From positions 1,250,292 through 1,314,291 of the forward strand of contig JAKSZT010054570.1 of NCBI GenBank assembly GCA_026826555.1: 64,000 nucleotides of DNA, in the 5' to 3' direction. Position 1 is the first letter of the stretch. The number at the start of each line of letters is the position of its first letter. The notes beneath the pieces were generated by a model. The model was not told where the DNA came from and did not search any database. It saw only the letters and a program-made list of their open reading frames with translations. The translations under genes and the position numbers were made by a program. Shown piece by piece: positions 1 through 11,169 of this stretch. The stretch comes from Tolypeutes matacus (lineage: Eukaryota > Chordata > Mammalia > Cingulata > Chlamyphoridae).

Positions 1-455
1 TTTTCCTTAAAGTTTCACCTATTAATTTTAGCATTTCTTAATGGATGTTGCCTGCAGCAATTATTAATATCATGGTTTATTGGTGAGTTTCTATTTCTGT
101 GGGGAGGTTTTTAACTGAAAATTTGATTTTTAAGATATATACAGTACTATTCAGATTATCTATTTCATCTTGAATGAGTTTTGATAGGTTGTATCTTTCA
201 AGAAATGTTTCCATTTCCTCTAAGATGTTTATTCTCCTATCTTCCTTTTAATAACTGTAGAAACTGCAGTGATATTGTTTCTCTTGTTCATGATACTGGT
301 ATTTTATTTTTCCTTGCCAGTCTGACTAGAGGTTTATCCATTTTATTGATCTTCACAAAGAACCATCTTTTGGTACATTGATTTTTCTCTGTTGTTTTTC
401 TGTTTTTTTGTTTCATTTATTAGTACTTTGATCTTTTTTATTAGTATGTAAAACT
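1..455 (-). mobile_element. Old L1 fragment, ORF2 reverse-transcriptase part
   Basis: The plus strand reads as the complement of L1 ORF2. The phrase 'gaggtttatccattttatt', followed by a 'tcacaaagaacca' stretch, is the antisense of the conserved segment before the L1 polymerase core. It is cut by the window edge on the left and ends near the 3' end of the next L1. It is more diverged than its neighbour, so it is probably a separate and older insertion. All frames are broken. Confidence 0.7.
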
Positions 456-680
456 GTGTTTATTGGGTCACATACTGATTTTTTCCCCTTTATCAGAGAA
501 GTTATGGCAACCTTGCATAAAAGACAGGATTTCCATACACTACCCCACCATCAACACCTTTTACTGGTGTGGAACGTTTGTTATAATTGATGATAGCACA
601 TTTTTATAATTACACCATTAATTAAACTCCATGGTTTAACTTAGGGTTCACTGTTTGTGAGTGTATTTCCATGGATTTTT

Positions 681-783
681 TTTTTCTTTCTTTTTTTTTT
701 TTTACCGGGAGGTCCTGGGTATCGAACCCGGGTCCCTCCATATGAGAGACGGACGCCCAACCATTTGAGCCACATCCGTCCCC
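681..783 (-). mobile_element. DAS-type tRNA-derived SINE, monomer
   Basis: On the minus strand it starts 'ggggacggatgtggctcaaa' and carries a B-box-like 'gggttcgatac', then 'cctcccggta' and an A-rich tail, seen on the plus strand as a T-run. It is flanked by a perfect 15-bp target-site duplication, 'tttccatggattttt', at 666-680 and 784-798. It sits in the 3' UTR of L1-A. The RNA polymerase III promoter boxes are still recognisable. Confidence 0.92.
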
Positions 784-2459
784 TTTCCATGGATTTTTAA
801 AAAAATATTTTATTCTCTTACCATCTATACAATCTAACATTTCCCCTTTTAATCAAATTCAGATATATATTTCAGTGCAGTTTAATGTGTTCACAATGTT
901 GTGCTACCATTCACCATCATCCATTACCAAAACATTTCCATCATTCCACATAGGAACCCTGTACATTTTAAGACTTAATTTCCCATTCCTTATCCCCATT
1001 CTGTCCTCTGGCAACCTATATTCTAGATTCTGACTCTATTAGTTTGCTTATGCTAAGTGTTTCAAATCAGTGAGATCATATAATATTTGTCCTTTTTTGT
1101 CTCGCTTATTTCACTCAACATGATGTTTTCTGGGTCCATCCATATTGTCACATGTATCAAGATTTCATTTTTTTTTATGGCTGAAATATATTCCGTTGTG
1201 TGTATATACTACATTTTATTTATCCATTGATTGCATGATGGACACATGGGTTGCTTCCATCTTTTGACAATTGTGCTGCTATGAACATCGGTGTGCAAAT
1301 ATCTGTTCACATCTCTGCTTTCAATTCTTTTGCATATATACCTAGTAGTGAGATTGCCAAGTCATATGATAATTCTGTACATAGCTTTCTGAGGAACCAC
1401 CAAAATGTCTTTCACAGTGGCTGAACCATTTTATATTGCCACCAGCAATGAATGAGTGTTCCTATTTCTCCGATCCTCTCCAATACTTGTTGTTTTCCAC
1501 TTTTTAAAATAGCAGCCCTTCTAATGGGTGTGAAATGGTATCTCATTGTGGTTTTGATTTGCATTTCCCTAATAGCTAATGATGTTGAGCCTCATTTCAT
1601 GTGTTTTCTGGCCATTTGTATATCTTCTTTGGAGAGATGTCTGTTCAAATCCTTTGCCAATTTTTAATTGGGTTATTTGTCTTTTTATTGTTAAGTTGAA
1701 GGAATTCTTTATATATTATGATACTATTAGATATGTGGTTTCCAAATATTTTCTCCCATTGTGTAGGTTGTAATTTTACTTTCATAATAAAGTTCTTTGA
1801 AGCTCAAAAGTTATAAATTTGTATGTGGTTCCATTTATCTATTTTTTCATTTATTGCTTATGACTTGGTTGTATAGTCTAAGAAAGCATTGCCTAACAGA
1901 GGGTCCTGAAGATGCTTCCCTATGTTTTTTTCTAGGATCTTGATAGTTCTAGCTCTTATATTTTGGTTGTTGATCCATTTTGAGTTGATTTTTGTATATG
2001 GTGTTATGTAGGGGTCCTCTTATATTTTGCAAATGAAGATCCAGTTTTCTTAACACCATTTGTTGAAGAGACTATTCTTTCCGAATTGAGTGTACTTTGC
2101 TCTTTGTCAAAGATCAGTTGGTCATAAATGTGTGAGTTGATTTCTGAGCTCTCAATTCTATTCATTGGTCTACAAATCTGTCCTTGTGCCAGTACCATGC
2201 TGTTTTTTTTTTTTTAAACAAATCAAATTTATTGTCATATTAATAAAGCATACAGTTTATCCAAAGTGTACAATCAATGGTATTTGGTATAATCACATAG
2301 TTCTGTGTTCCTCACTTCAATCATTATTAAAGCATTTTCATTATTTCAATAATAATAATAAAAAACAAAAACCAGACAAACAAACAAGCAAGAAAATTCC
2401 TTACATCTCAACCTCTCTGTTTCCCCTGCTGTACATAGCTGCTATTTCTGGCTATTCTT

Positions 2460-2814
2460 TTTTTAAATTTTTAAATTTTAATTTTCACCCACCCCCTTGT
2501 TGTTTTGCGCTTGCTGTCTGTTTGTCTTCCTTTTCAGGAGGCACCGGGAAGTGAACTCAGGGCCTCCCATGTGGGAGGGAGGTGCCTAATCACTTAAGCC
2601 ACCTCTGCTCCCTGCTTTGTTGTATCTCTCATTACGTTTTCCTCCCCACGTCTCTTGTTGTGTCATCTTGTTGCGTCAGCTTGCCACACCAGTCCAGAAG
2701 TCACATCAGCTTGCTGTCTTGCTCGTCTTCTCTAGGAGACATTGATAAACGAACTCAGGACCACCCATGTGGTAGGTGGGAACTCAGTTGCTTGAGCCAC
2801 ATCCACTTTCCCAA
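2460..2814 (-). mobile_element. DAS-type SINE, dimeric
   Basis: Two tRNA-like units lie in the same orientation. On the minus strand the first begins 'gggaaagtggatgtggctca' and the second 'gggagcagaggtggcttaag', joined by a linker rich in 'acaacaagagac'. An A/T-rich tail follows the second unit. A 14-bp TSD 'ttctggctattctt' flanks it at 2446-2459 and 2815-2828. It is nested in the 3' UTR of L1-B, making this the third insertion layer here. Confidence 0.92.
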
Positions 2815-2929
2815 TTCTGGCTATTCTTGCACAATTATTTCTTTGTTTATGAAGCAGTTTTATTGAGATATAGACATATACCATATGCTCTATCCAAAGT
2901 GGATAATCAATGGCTTTATTTTTAGCTGT

Positions 2930-3480
2930 TAAAAAGTCCTTTATTGTAAAATTGTAAAATAGATGGGAAAATAGATTGAAAGAAATTACAAATTTAAAAG
3001 AGCGTGCAAGGCCAGGTTAGATTTAATAGAATCAATTATAAAAAATAGATAGCATAGCAACAAACATTATAAATGTAAATAATAATTCAAATATAATAGA
3101 AATTAATTATAACATAATTCTAATTTTTATATTACAGCTCTAATTATTGGACATAATAATCTCTAAGAAAGAAAGAAATTATTGGTTTAGTTATTTAATT
3201 TCCATTTAGACCATAATTCTTTCTAGATAATCAAATTCCTATTTGGGAATTCTTCACATCTTATTGGAATGAAATTAAGCAGATAACAATTTGACAACTC
3301 ATAATTTTATGAGGCAGAAAAACTCAAAATATTATTCAACAGTAGTCATACTAAATCATTATTGATCCAGATAGATTTTTTTCCCAATAAAAAGCAAGTG
3401 TTTATTTTGTATGAAAATAAAAATACAGAAACTGATCACAGGAAAAATTTACCAGTTGCACTGAGTAATTATGTCAAACA
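2930..3480. other. AT-rich filler inside L1-B, origin unknown
   Basis: This stretch lies where most of ORF2 should be and matches no L1 segment I recognise. It is very AT-rich, with no open frame of note. On the minus strand an 'aataaa' polyadenylation-like hexamer occurs near 2940. It could be a template-switch product, a 3' UTR from another transcript, or heavily decayed L1. I cannot decide between these from sequence alone. Confidence 0.45.
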
Positions 3481-3841
3481 CTATAATGTTGTCAATTTTA
3501 CATTTATCTGGTCTACTCTAGCTCTTTTTTGGTTACTCTTTGCATGGAATACATTTTTGCAACCTTTTGCTTTTTACCCAGTTGTGTCCTTATGTCTGTG
3601 GTGGGTCTCTTGTAGACAACATATAGACAGCTCATATATTTTTATCCATTCTGTATGTCTTTTGACTGGGGAGTTCAATCCATAAACATTCATTGTTATT
3701 ACTGTAAAAGGCATTATTTACTTCATCCATTTCGTCCTTTGGCTCTCTGTTGTCATATTATTCTATTGTCTGTCTTTTTATCCTTTAGTTTACCCTTCCT
3801 AAGAATCTTCATTTCTAAACTCTTCTCCAAATCTCTCACCC

Positions 3842-4324
3842 TTATTTTTTTCTTTCAGGCTGCAGCACTCCCTTAAATACCTCTTGCAAATCTGGTCTTT
3901 TGGTAACATATTCTATCAGTTTGAAGGCCAGCTTTGCTAGATACAGAATTCTTGGCTGGCACTTTTTCTCTTTCAGTACCTTAAATACATCATACCACTT
4001 TCTTCTCTCCTCCGTGGTTTCTGATGAGAGGTCGGCACTTAATCTTATCGAGTTTCCCTTGTATGTGATACTTTGCTTTTCTCTTGCTACTTTCAGAATC
4101 CTCTCTTTATCTCTGATATTTGTCATTCTGAATAGTAGGTATCTTGGGGTAGGTCTATATGGATTTATTCTGTTTGGGGTACATTGCCCTTCTTGGATAT
4201 TGATATTTATGTCCTTCATAAAGTTTGGGAAGTTTTCAGTCATTATTTCCTCAAATATTCTTTCTGCCCCTTTTCCTTTCTCTTCTTCTGGGTCACCAAT
4301 AATGTGATTGTTTGTGTGTTTCAC
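3842..4324 (-). pseudogene. L1 ORF1 protein, C-terminal part (relic)
   Basis: An open stretch of 160 codons matches the end of L1 ORF1p. It runs from the 'IFEEIMTENFPNFMKDI' helix region, through 'PYRPTPRYLLFRM', into the C-terminal domain with 'KERILKVAREK' and 'IRLSADLSSET', and ends about where ORF1 normally stops. ORF1p is the RNA-binding trimeric chaperone of the L1 particle. The N-terminal coiled-coil half is not open in this frame, since the upstream sequence is interrupted. I see this as a decayed gene whose last part happens to lack stops. ORF2 remnants follow in lower coordinates, as expected in L1. Confidence 0.82.
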
Positions 4325-5435
4325 GTTATCATTAAATTCCCTGAGACTCTTCTATTTTTTCCATTCTCTTCTCTTTATGTTCTCCTGTCTTTTCCAGTTC
4401 AGATGTACTGTCTTCAAAATTACTAATTCTGTCTTCAAGCAATTCAAATCTGCTCTTATGTGCCTCTAATGTATTCTTAATCCCATCCATCATGTCTTTC
4501 ATTCACATAAGGTCTGTTACTTTTCTTTGCAGGATTTCAAATATTTCTTTATGCTCTCCCAGTGTCTTGTTATTATCCTTTATTTCTTTAGTCATATTTT
4601 ATTTAAATTCTTTGAAGTGATTTAGGAGAGTTGTGTGGTTATCACTGATTAATTGTATTAAATCCTGGAATCTCTTCAGGATATTTAGTTTGTACTTTGG
4701 GCTGTGCCATCCCTTCCTGTTTCCTAGTATGGCTTGCAATTTTTTGCTGATGTCTAGGCATCTGAATATGTTGGTGAATTTACTCTAATAGCTAATTTCT
4801 CTATCTTGCCTATTGTCTTTTTTCTCCCACAGCTCTTCTTTGATATTTGGTTCAACTTCTCAGTTTTTAAAGTTATCCAGCTTAAGTTTTCAAAATCGGG
4901 CCAGGGACTCACTAGTGGGTGCATATTTTCTCCCAGGGGTTGGATAGAGAGAGGACAGTTTTTGTCCATGCAGTTTCCAGACTGGCCAGCAGATAGCGCT
5001 AGTCAGAGCACCTTTCCATCGAGGTGTTTCAGTCTCTGCTTTCCTGTGTTCCTGTGTTGAATCTCCAGATCAGAGATTCAAAACAGGCTCTCCTGGCCAA
5101 ATTCACTGAAGAAAAGCATTCTAACCTCTTTTCCCTTGAGATAGTTGACAGGGAGGAAGATGCCTGCTCCCCTCTCAGTTGACTGCAGTGAGCCAGGTGC
5201 TTTACCCCAGCTTAATATCTTGGGAGTGGGGAAGTGGAGTCCTTCCCAGCCATCACAGGGCCTTGGTAACTAACATTAGTCTTTTCAGCTTCTTTGTCTT
5301 TCTTCCTCCTCGGAGTTATGTAACACTGTCCTGGTCTGCTGACCCCCAAAGCAGGTTCCCTCAGACAGCTTTTGGCTCTTTCTCTGTTGTTTTTGTGAAA
5401 GCGTTCAGCTCTGCCTGTTTGTTAGTCCATCCATT

Positions 5436-5445
5436 GCCATCTTCC
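5436..5445 (-). promoter_or_regulatory. YY1-like site at the 5' end of L1-B
   Basis: The minus strand reads 'ggaagatggc' only about ten bases inside the element. In primate L1 a YY1 site at the same place (core aagatggc) directs accurate transcription start. Position and sequence support the same role here, and also show that L1-B reached its 5' end when it inserted. Confidence 0.5.
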
Positions 5446-6450
5446 CACAGTCCACCATGCTGTTTTGATTACTATGACTTTGTAATAAATTTTTTCCTTT
5501 TATTTTTTATTTTTTATTGGTAATAAGTTTTAAGATTGGCAAGTGTGAGTCCTCCAATATAATTTTTTTTTTCAAGATGCCGTTAGCTATTTGAGGCTCC
5601 TTACCCTTCCATATAAAATTGATATTGCCTTTTCCAATCCTGCAAAGAAGGTGTTTGCAATTGTCATTGGGAGTGCAATGAATCTATAAATTGCTTTGGG
5701 TAGAACTGACATCTCAATACTATTTAGTCTTCCAATCCATGAACATGGAATGTCCTTCCATTTATTTAATTCTTCTTTGATTTCTTTTAGCAACATTTTG
5801 TAGTTTTCTGCATACAAGTCCTTTACATCCTTGGTTAGATTTTTCTCTAAATATTTGATTCTTTTAGTTTGCTATTGTGAATGGAATTTTTTTCTTGATT
5901 TCTTCTTCCAATTCCCTATTGCTATTGTATAAAAACATTACTGATTTTTGTGTGTTGATCTTAGTACCCCACCAGTTTTCTGAAACCATTTATTAGCTCT
6001 AGGAGCTTTGTTGTAGAATTTTCTGGATTTTCTGTATATAGATCATATCTTTTGCAAATAGGGAAAGTTTTACTTCTCTCTTTCCAATTTGGATGCATTT
6101 TATTTTTCTTGTCTATTTGCTTTGGCAAGAACTTCCAGTACAATGTTGAATAATAGTGGTGACAGTGGGCATCCTTTTCTTGTTCCTGATCTTAGAGGGA
6201 AAGCTTTCAGTCTTTCACCTTTAAGTGGAACGTTAGATGTAGGTTTTTCATATATGCCTTTTATCATGTAGAGGAAGTTGCTTTCTATTCCTCATGTTCT
6301 AAGTGTTGTTTATCAAGAAGTGGGCTGGATTTTGTCAAACACTTTTTATACACCAATTGACATGATCATGAGGATTTTTCCTTCAATTTGTTAATGTGGT
6401 GTATTACATTAATTGATTTTCTTATGTTGCACCAACCTTGTATACCAGAG

Positions 6451-6998
6451 TGTATTAGTCAGCCAAAGGGGCACTAATGCGAAATACCAGAGATTGGTTG
6501 GTCTTTATAAAGGGTATTTATTTGGGGTAGAAGCCCACAGTTACCAGGCCATAAAGCATAAGTTTCTTCCCTCACCAAAATCTGTTCCTACATGTTGGAG
6601 CAAGACAGCTGCCAACATTTGCCAGGGTTCAGGCTTCTTGGGTTCCTCTCTTCCCGTGGCTGCATTTCTCTCCAGGCTTAGCTCCTCTAGTTCCTCCACA
6701 AGGTCAGCTGTAGACTATCAGGCAAACGGCTTGCTTCTCTTCTCCTGGGGCCTTCTCTCCGACATCAAAACTCCAACATCAAAACTGCTTCTCAAAAACT
6801 GCTCCCTCTGTCCTTTGACTTGCCTTTTATATTTGATTCCCTCACCCACCAAGGCGTGGGGCTCAACGCCGTACTGATGTGGCCCAGTCAACGCCCTAAT
6901 TATAACTTAATCATGCCCAGATTGACAAATCAGTTTACAAGCATGATCCAATTATATTTTTGGAATTCTTAATTACATCAAATTGCCAAACGGCTACA
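6451..6998 (-). mobile_element. Solo LTR, lineage-specific MaLR/ERVL-like family (family X), copy 1
   Basis: On the plus strand it opens 'tgtattagtcagccaaaggg' and closes '...cggctaca', so it has TG...CA ends read from either strand. The minus strand carries an AATAAA signal ('ccaaataaatac') near its 3' end, which sets the orientation. Four more copies occur in this window. It splits L1-A inside the RT domain. The flanks 'cagag' and 'tagggat' can both derive from a 5-bp 'caggg' duplication with one change each. No internal retroviral genes are present. Confidence 0.8.
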
Positions 6999-8551
6999 TA
7001 GGGATAGATCTCACTTGATCATGTTTTATAATTCTTTTAATATACTGTTGGATTTAGTTTGCTAGCATTTTGTTGAGGATTTTCGCATTTATATTTATAA
7101 GTCATTTTGGCCTGTAGTTTTCTTTTCTTGTAGTATCTTTATCTGGCTTTGATGTGAGGGTGATATTGGCCTTGTAGAATGAGCTAGTGAGTGTTCCCTC
7201 CTCTTCAATTTTTTTTTTTTTGAATAGTTTGAGCAGAACTGTAATTAAGCGTTCTTGGATTGTTTGGTAGAATTCCCCCATGAAGCCATCTGGTCCTGGA
7301 CTCTTATTTGTTGGAAAGTTTTAGATTCCCAATTCAAGCTCTCTAGTAATTGGTTTGTTGAGATCTTCTATTTCTTCTTGCGTCAATGTAGGTAGTTTTG
7401 CATTTCTACAAATTTGCCCATTTCATTTAGGTTATCTAATTTATTGGCATTCAATTGTTCATGGTATCCTCTCATATTCCTTTTTATTTCGGCAGGGTCA
7501 TAGCAATGTGCCTCATTTCATTTATGATTTTAGTTATTTGTATCCTCCCTTCTTTTTGTCAGTCTAGCTTAAGGTTTGTTAATTTTTATTATTCTTTTCA
7601 GTGTACCAACTTTTTTGTTGATTCTATTGTTTTTTTATTTTTTATTTTTTATTTTTTTTTATTTCACTTATATCTCTAATCTTTATTATTTCCTTCCTTC
7701 TGCTTACTTTGGGTTTAGTTTACTCTTCAGTTTCTAGTTTTTCCAATTTAGAGGTAGGTCTCTAATTTGAAAAAAAAAGAAGAAATTTCTTCTTTTTTAA
7801 TGCAAGCATTTGGAGCTATAAATTTCCCTCCCAACACTGCCTTCACTGCATCCCATAAGTTTTGGTATGTTGTATTTTCATTTTCATTCACCTCAAGGTA
7901 GTTCTTAATTTTGCTTCTGTTTTCCTCTTTAACCCATTTGTTAAGGGTATATTATTTAATTTCTATGTATTTGGGACTTTTCCATTTCTGCCACTGTTAT
8001 TGATTTCTAGCTTCATTCTGCTGTGGCTGGAGAATACACATTTTATGATTTTAATATTTTTGAATTTATTGAGACTTGTTTTGTAACCTAATATTTTGTC
8101 TATCCTAGAGAATGACCCATGTACACTCGAGAAGAATGCATATTATGTTTTTCTGGTTGAAGTGTTTTATATATGTCTGTTCAGTCTAGTCGGTCTAAAG
8201 TATCATTCAAGTCTTGTATTTCCTTATTGATCTTCTGACTAGATGCTGGATCTATTATTGAAAGTGGTATATTAAAGCTTCCTACTATTAATGTAGAACC
8301 ATCAATTTCTCCCTTGAAATCTGTCAGTATTTGCTTCATATATTTTGAGGTTCTGCTGTTAGATGCTTATATATTTAAAATTGTTACATATTCTTGTTAA
8401 AATTTCCTCTTTATCAGTATGTAATGACTATTCTTGTCCCTCATAGCTTTTTTTCCTTAATATCTATTTTATCCAATATTAATATAGTCCTCTCTTTAGT
8501 TCTCCTTTGATTGCTACTTGCAGCATATGCTTTTTCCCCATCCTTTCACCA

Positions 8552-8734
8552 TCAACCTATTTGTATCTTTGACTTTAAGGTGAGTCTTAGCAGACAGCAT
8601 ATAGTTTGATCATGCCTTTTTTTTTTTTTTTTTTTTTTTTTAATCCATTCTGCCAATCTCTCCCTTTTGACTGGAGAGTATAATCCATTTATATTTAAAG
8701 TCACTATAAATAATACAGGTCTTTCTTCTGCCAT
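8552..8734 (-). pseudogene. L1-A ORF2 N-terminus (endonuclease start) with expanded lysine run
   Basis: The frame begins MAEERP and contains 'TLNINGL', the first L1 endonuclease motif including the conserved Asn. It is soon distorted by a run of eight or more lysine codons encoded by an expanded A-tract. After the run the usual 'QETH' motif with the catalytic Glu is lost ('CCLLRLTLKSK'). Young L1s have only two or three lysines here. The enzyme is dead. Confidence 0.75.
8617..8641. repeat. T25 homopolymer
   Basis: An uninterrupted run of 25 T replaces a short T-run inside the ORF2 start of L1-A. No SINE head or TSD is attached, so slippage expansion explains it better than an insertion. Confidence 0.85.
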
Positions 8735-8996
8735 TTTGCTATTTAGTCTTTGTAAGTCTTACAGCTGGAGATTTCTTGCTTCATGATAATAAGCACAATT
8801 TCAGGATAAGTAATTTTTTTTCTCCAGGCAAATCTGATATATGAAAATCCAGGTTTTCCAAAAGGATACGTTAGAAGATATTTGTTTTCCCAAATAATTC
8901 CTTTGAATGTCAGATCCTATTCCCTTTAAATGTAACAAAATGAAAAAAAAAATCATCCCTTAGTTATTAGAGCAGCATGAGGTCTCCTATACTCTC

Positions 8997-9000
<4 letters not shown>

Positions 9001-9027
<27 letters not shown>
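9001..9027. repeat. (TA)n microsatellite
   Basis: About 13 TA units follow directly on the left copy of the SINE target duplication. The array probably grew from the A/T-rich end of the SINE tail. Confidence 0.9.
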
Positions 9028-9031
<4 letters not shown>

Positions 9032-9208
9032 ATTTTTTAAAGATTTTATTTATTTATTCATTTATCCCGCCCTTGCTGCTTGTGCTCGCTGGGTCAGGTA
9101 ACCACGCTGTGCGGGTGGGCTTGCCCTCACCAGGAGGCCCCGGGAACCAAACCCAGGCCCCCCCATATGGCAAACGGGAGCCCCACTGATCGAGCCACAG
9201 CCGCTTCC
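9028..9208 (-). mobile_element. DAS-type SINE, GC-rich subfamily
   Basis: The minus strand starts 'gggaagcggctgtggctcga', followed by 'tggggctcccgtttgccat', a GC-rich body and a tail with 'aataaataaataaaat'. The TSD 'ctctaaatatat' lies at 8994-9005 and 9209-9220. This subfamily (cggctgtggctc..., gctcccgttt...) also occurs at 11531 and 54002. Confidence 0.9.
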
Positions 9209-9451
9209 CTCTAAATATATTTTATACTTCGATGATATGCCAACAGAGAAAGTCTGACTTCAGTGAGAAGAGGGTAACATTTTACTTGAGTCACTTTATT
9301 ATAACACCGTACTAAATGTAATCATGAACTCCAACAAGAACTATGCATGCAGTACTACTGTTCTCATCTTACAGAAGATAAAATGAATTCTCAGAGAGTT
9401 TAAGAAACTTGTCCAAAATTATACAGCCAACGCTATTAAGTAATCACTAGA

Positions 9452-9690
9452 TCTTCTGCAGCACCCACTTTGTGCCAAGCATTGTCCTAAATATACTATA
9501 TGTTAACTCATTTAATCTTCAGAACAACCCTTGAGGTAGATAACCAGTACTAGCCTCATTTTACAGGTGGGGAAATTGAGGCACAGAGTGTTTAGTAACT
9601 TTCCTTAAGTCATAGAAGGGGTAAGTAGTTGGCAGTTTTCAAATCTAGAGTGTCTGGTCAGTCCCATGTTCATAGCCACTTTCTGTTTTC
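9452..9690 (+). mobile_element. MIR SINE
   Basis: It shows the MIR order of motifs: 'tgtgccaagcattgtccta', 'ttaactcatttaatcttc', 'cctcattttacaggtgggg', 'aaattgaggcacagag' and a degraded tRNA-like end. It is nearly full length for the family and strongly diverged, as expected for an ancient element. Confidence 0.85.
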
Positions 9691-10020
9691 TGGATGAATG
9701 TGTTAAACAAAACCATTGTGCTAAAACTCATTTAAAAGCATGTTTACTTTAATAGACCTAAAAGTATTGTTGGTTTGTACAACATGGAGCCTCCCTAGTG
9801 GAAATCCAAACTACTAACAAAGGCCTCTGTTTATTTTGGTAGCCAAAGAAGTAGACTAGTTGGTGTCAACATGCTGTATTCTAAGAAGGCAGAACCCAAG
9901 GAGCTCAAATACAGATTTCGCAGTTGGTTTCTTTTATCTCTTTCCATGAGGAAGATAGTTGGGAGTTAGTTTTAGAAGTTTGATAATATTATTTAAAGAG
10001 TGATTTTTAAAAAAATCTTT
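9691..10020. other. No recognised feature
   Basis: I see no repeat, coding or RNA signal. It is probably single-copy DNA. Confidence 0.4.
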
Positions 10021-10375
10021 CCATTCTGCCTTCCTTATAATTGTTCAGGTTGGTTCCCTCATGGCCACAAAATGGCTGCCTTTGCTGCTCCAAAAAGTAT
10101 ATCCTCACACAACTGCATCTACAAACAGGAAGGAGTTTCTTCTGCATACCTTTTTATTTGGGAGGAAAATCCAAACCTGCATATTCCTCTTCGTATCCTG
10201 TTGGTCAGCAAGTAGTCACATGCCCATGTTCTGGTTGCAAGAGAGGCTGGGAGAGTGAGTATTTGGCATTTTCATTCAGGAAATGAAGTAGGGGTCAAAA
10301 TGTCTATAAGGAAAGTGGCTGGAATGGCTATTGGGTAGGATGCCAACAGCGGCTGAATATGCTATGGGAATTATT
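10021..10375 (+). repeat. Ancient interspersed repeat, family not assigned
   Basis: The sequence 'ccctcatggccacaaaatgg', then 'agtcacatgcccatgttctg' and 'gagaggctgggagag', recalls an old mammalian repeat with the same order of motifs. The 54340-54720 stretch shows a similar plan. Family name and ends are uncertain. Confidence 0.4.
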
Positions 10376-10622
10376 TAAGGAAAATAAAAATGCATACCAG
10401 AATTAAGATATGTATTAGAAGCAGTGAAATATATAAATAAATTCTCACCACGAATACATTCTTTTTAAGTCATGTGAATTACAAGCTTGAAAATTTCTCC
10501 CAGAACACAGAGGAAAAATGAGAAATGAAAAATTTTAAAATGAATAATCAGTAATGGAATAGTTACTGGATTTTGTCTAGGTTCTTGACTATGCTACAAG
10601 AAATGAATTTCAAGAGCACTGT

Positions 10623-11169
10623 TGTGTTAGTTAGGCCAGTAATTTATTAAGGTAGGGAGGAAAGAGAAATGGGAGAAAGTAACAGATCAAGGTCCCAGGT
10701 AGAGAGGAAGGGGCTGAAGAGTGATTAAGAGGACTGATTTACAGACTACAATTTCCCATTAGAGATTATACATGCCCAGGTTTTACTTGCATGTTGATCC
10801 ATGAGGGGGCAAAGAACACCAGAACAGGGGTCCAAAGGCAAGAGAGAGAGAGAGGTTCTGCCTTTGTGCTTGCTTTTTAAAGCCATTAATTATTCCACCC
10901 CTTTGCTAAAAGCATGGGAGGAGTTCCAGCTGTTTGCTGTTTTGATTGATTACCTCACCCATCAATCCCCGACGAGGGCCCAAAGATAAGGTCCCTGGAG
11001 AATATCCCGGGCTTCTCCTGGCTTCTGGAAGAAATCTTGTTCCAGATGGGATTCTTGCGAGGGTCTTCCAGCAGCTATCTTGGGGGTATTGACATCCACA
11101 TGGACTTTTTGCCAGGTTCCAGATCTGTCTATTGATTCCCTATTTTACTAGCCTGCTTCGGAATGTACA
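10623..11169 (-). mobile_element. Possible solo LTR of an unassigned endogenous retrovirus
   Basis: It begins 'tgtgttagttaggccagtaa' and may end at '...aatgtaca', giving TG...CA ends about 547 bp apart. An AATAAA-type signal lies on the minus strand close to the left end, where an LTR would have it ('ccttaataaatt'), and a TATA-like 'tttttaaagc' lies further in. I found no target duplication, and there is no other copy in the window to compare. A single-copy origin cannot be excluded. Confidence 0.35.

Larger units (their letters stand above)
2207..5453 (-). mobile_element. Second L1 (L1-B) inserted into L1-A, internally rearranged
   Basis: This insertion splits L1-A and is bounded by a 13-bp direct repeat, 'accatgctgtttt', at 2194-2206 and 5454-5466. 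A T-run at 2203-2215 is the antisense poly(A) tail. From right to left it contains a 5' UTR starting 'gtgggaagatggc' on the minus strand, ORF1, a short piece of the ORF2 endonuclease region (about 3480-3760), a 550-bp AT-rich stretch that does not look like L1, and 3' UTR sequence. Most of ORF2 (about 3 kb) is missing. It is therefore a 5'-complete but internally deleted copy, and could not encode reverse transcriptase. Confidence 0.8.
480..8762 (-). mobile_element. Long L1 element (L1-A), 5'-truncated, host of three insertions
   Basis: Reading left to right this is L1 backwards: 3' UTR (about 480-1450), ORF2 C-terminal and RT domains, then the endonuclease domain, ending just upstream of the ORF2 start codon near 8734. 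The L1 sequence runs in three blocks (480-2206, 5454-6450, 6999-8762) separated by younger insertions. The left block breaks at 'ccagtaccatgctg' and the next block resumes at 'accatgctgttttgatt', as expected for one element. The 5' end lies in the ORF1-ORF2 spacer, so ORF1 and the 5' UTR are absent. ORF2 is closed by many stops and is not functional. Confidence 0.9.

Noticed and set aside
181..8086. Many open frames of 60-160 codons in 0-8 kb
   Set aside because: They lie in L1 sequence, mostly on the strand opposite to L1 coding, where stops are rare by composition. Only the ORF1 and ORF2-start pieces on the minus strand are real relics.
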